DNA from: Methanobacterium sp.
GTDB taxonomy: Archaea; Methanobacteriota; Methanobacteria; Methanobacteriales; Methanobacteriaceae
Assembly: GCA_003164415.1 (NCBI GenBank)
Contig: PLTK01000221.1
Coordinates: forward strand, 1 to 5,060
Reading direction: 5' to 3'
DNA: 5,060 bases
Below the pieces are notes generated by a model, which was not told the DNA's origin, ran no database searches, and worked only from the letters and a program-made list of their open reading frames with translations. The position numbers and the translations under genes were made by a program. The first letter of the stretch is position 1. Every line of letters starts with the position of its first letter. Shown in pieces: positions 5,009 through 5,060 of this stretch.

Positions 5009-5060
5009 ATGGTTGATGATTTCAAAATCCCGCCTTTTCTTAGGCAAATTATTATTATAG
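5009..5060 (+). CDS. 5' end of an unidentified gene, cut by the window edge
   Basis: GGAGGG (4997-5002) lies six bases before ATG at 5009, and the frame stays open for 17 codons to the edge: MVDDFKIPPFLRQIIII. The short polar start followed by a run of Ile suggests a membrane segment near the N-terminus. Too little is present to name a family. It is probably transcribed from its own promoter, since a T run separates it from the MFS gene. Confidence 0.7.
   Translation, partial: MVDDFKIPPFLRQIIII

Overview
The window looks like a chromosomal segment of a methanogenic archaeon, most likely of the order Methanobacteriales. The reasons are the strong A+T bias, the frequent AGA and ATA codons, Shine-Dalgarno sites of the GGAGGTGA type, TTTATATA-like TATA boxes instead of bacterial -35/-10 pairs, oligo-T stretches after genes, and a PRC-barrel protein of the kind I remember from Methanothermobacter. 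The assignment comes from reading the sequence; no search was run.

Left part (1-947): about 650 bases of AT-rich DNA with no gene I can defend, then a 50-residue two-helix membrane protein on the minus strand (670-822) whose stop codon lies inside a near-perfect 21-bp palindrome.

Centre (948-2421): four tightly packed minus-strand genes that read as one operon. In order of transcription they are a 69-residue SHOCT-domain protein with an Arg-rich N-terminus, a 79-residue PRC-barrel protein, a 136-residue membrane-anchored coiled-coil protein and a 187-residue membrane-anchored coiled-coil protein. The last two overlap as TAATG. The PRC-barrel gene has no ATG, GTG or TTG start in frame. It appears to start at ATT, placed exactly where a start should be after a strong ribosome binding site. 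A 24-bp inverted repeat covers the best TATA candidate for the operon. The four products look like a small membrane-associated assembly: two soluble adaptor-like domains and two membrane-tethered coiled coils. Its function is unknown.

Right part (2422-5060): a divergent gene for a 52-residue hydrophobic protein (2659-2817). Next come the decayed remains of a second copy of the SHOCT gene (2967-3165), then a complete 14-helix MFS exporter of the DHA2 type (3225-4760) with a textbook archaeal TATA box just past the pseudogene. The first 17 codons of a further gene run off the right edge (5009-5060).

The observations most worth a second look are the ATT start of the PRC-barrel gene, the SHOCT pseudogene beside its intact paralogue, and the SHOCT/PRC/coiled-coil operon as a possible uncharacterised membrane or division-related module.
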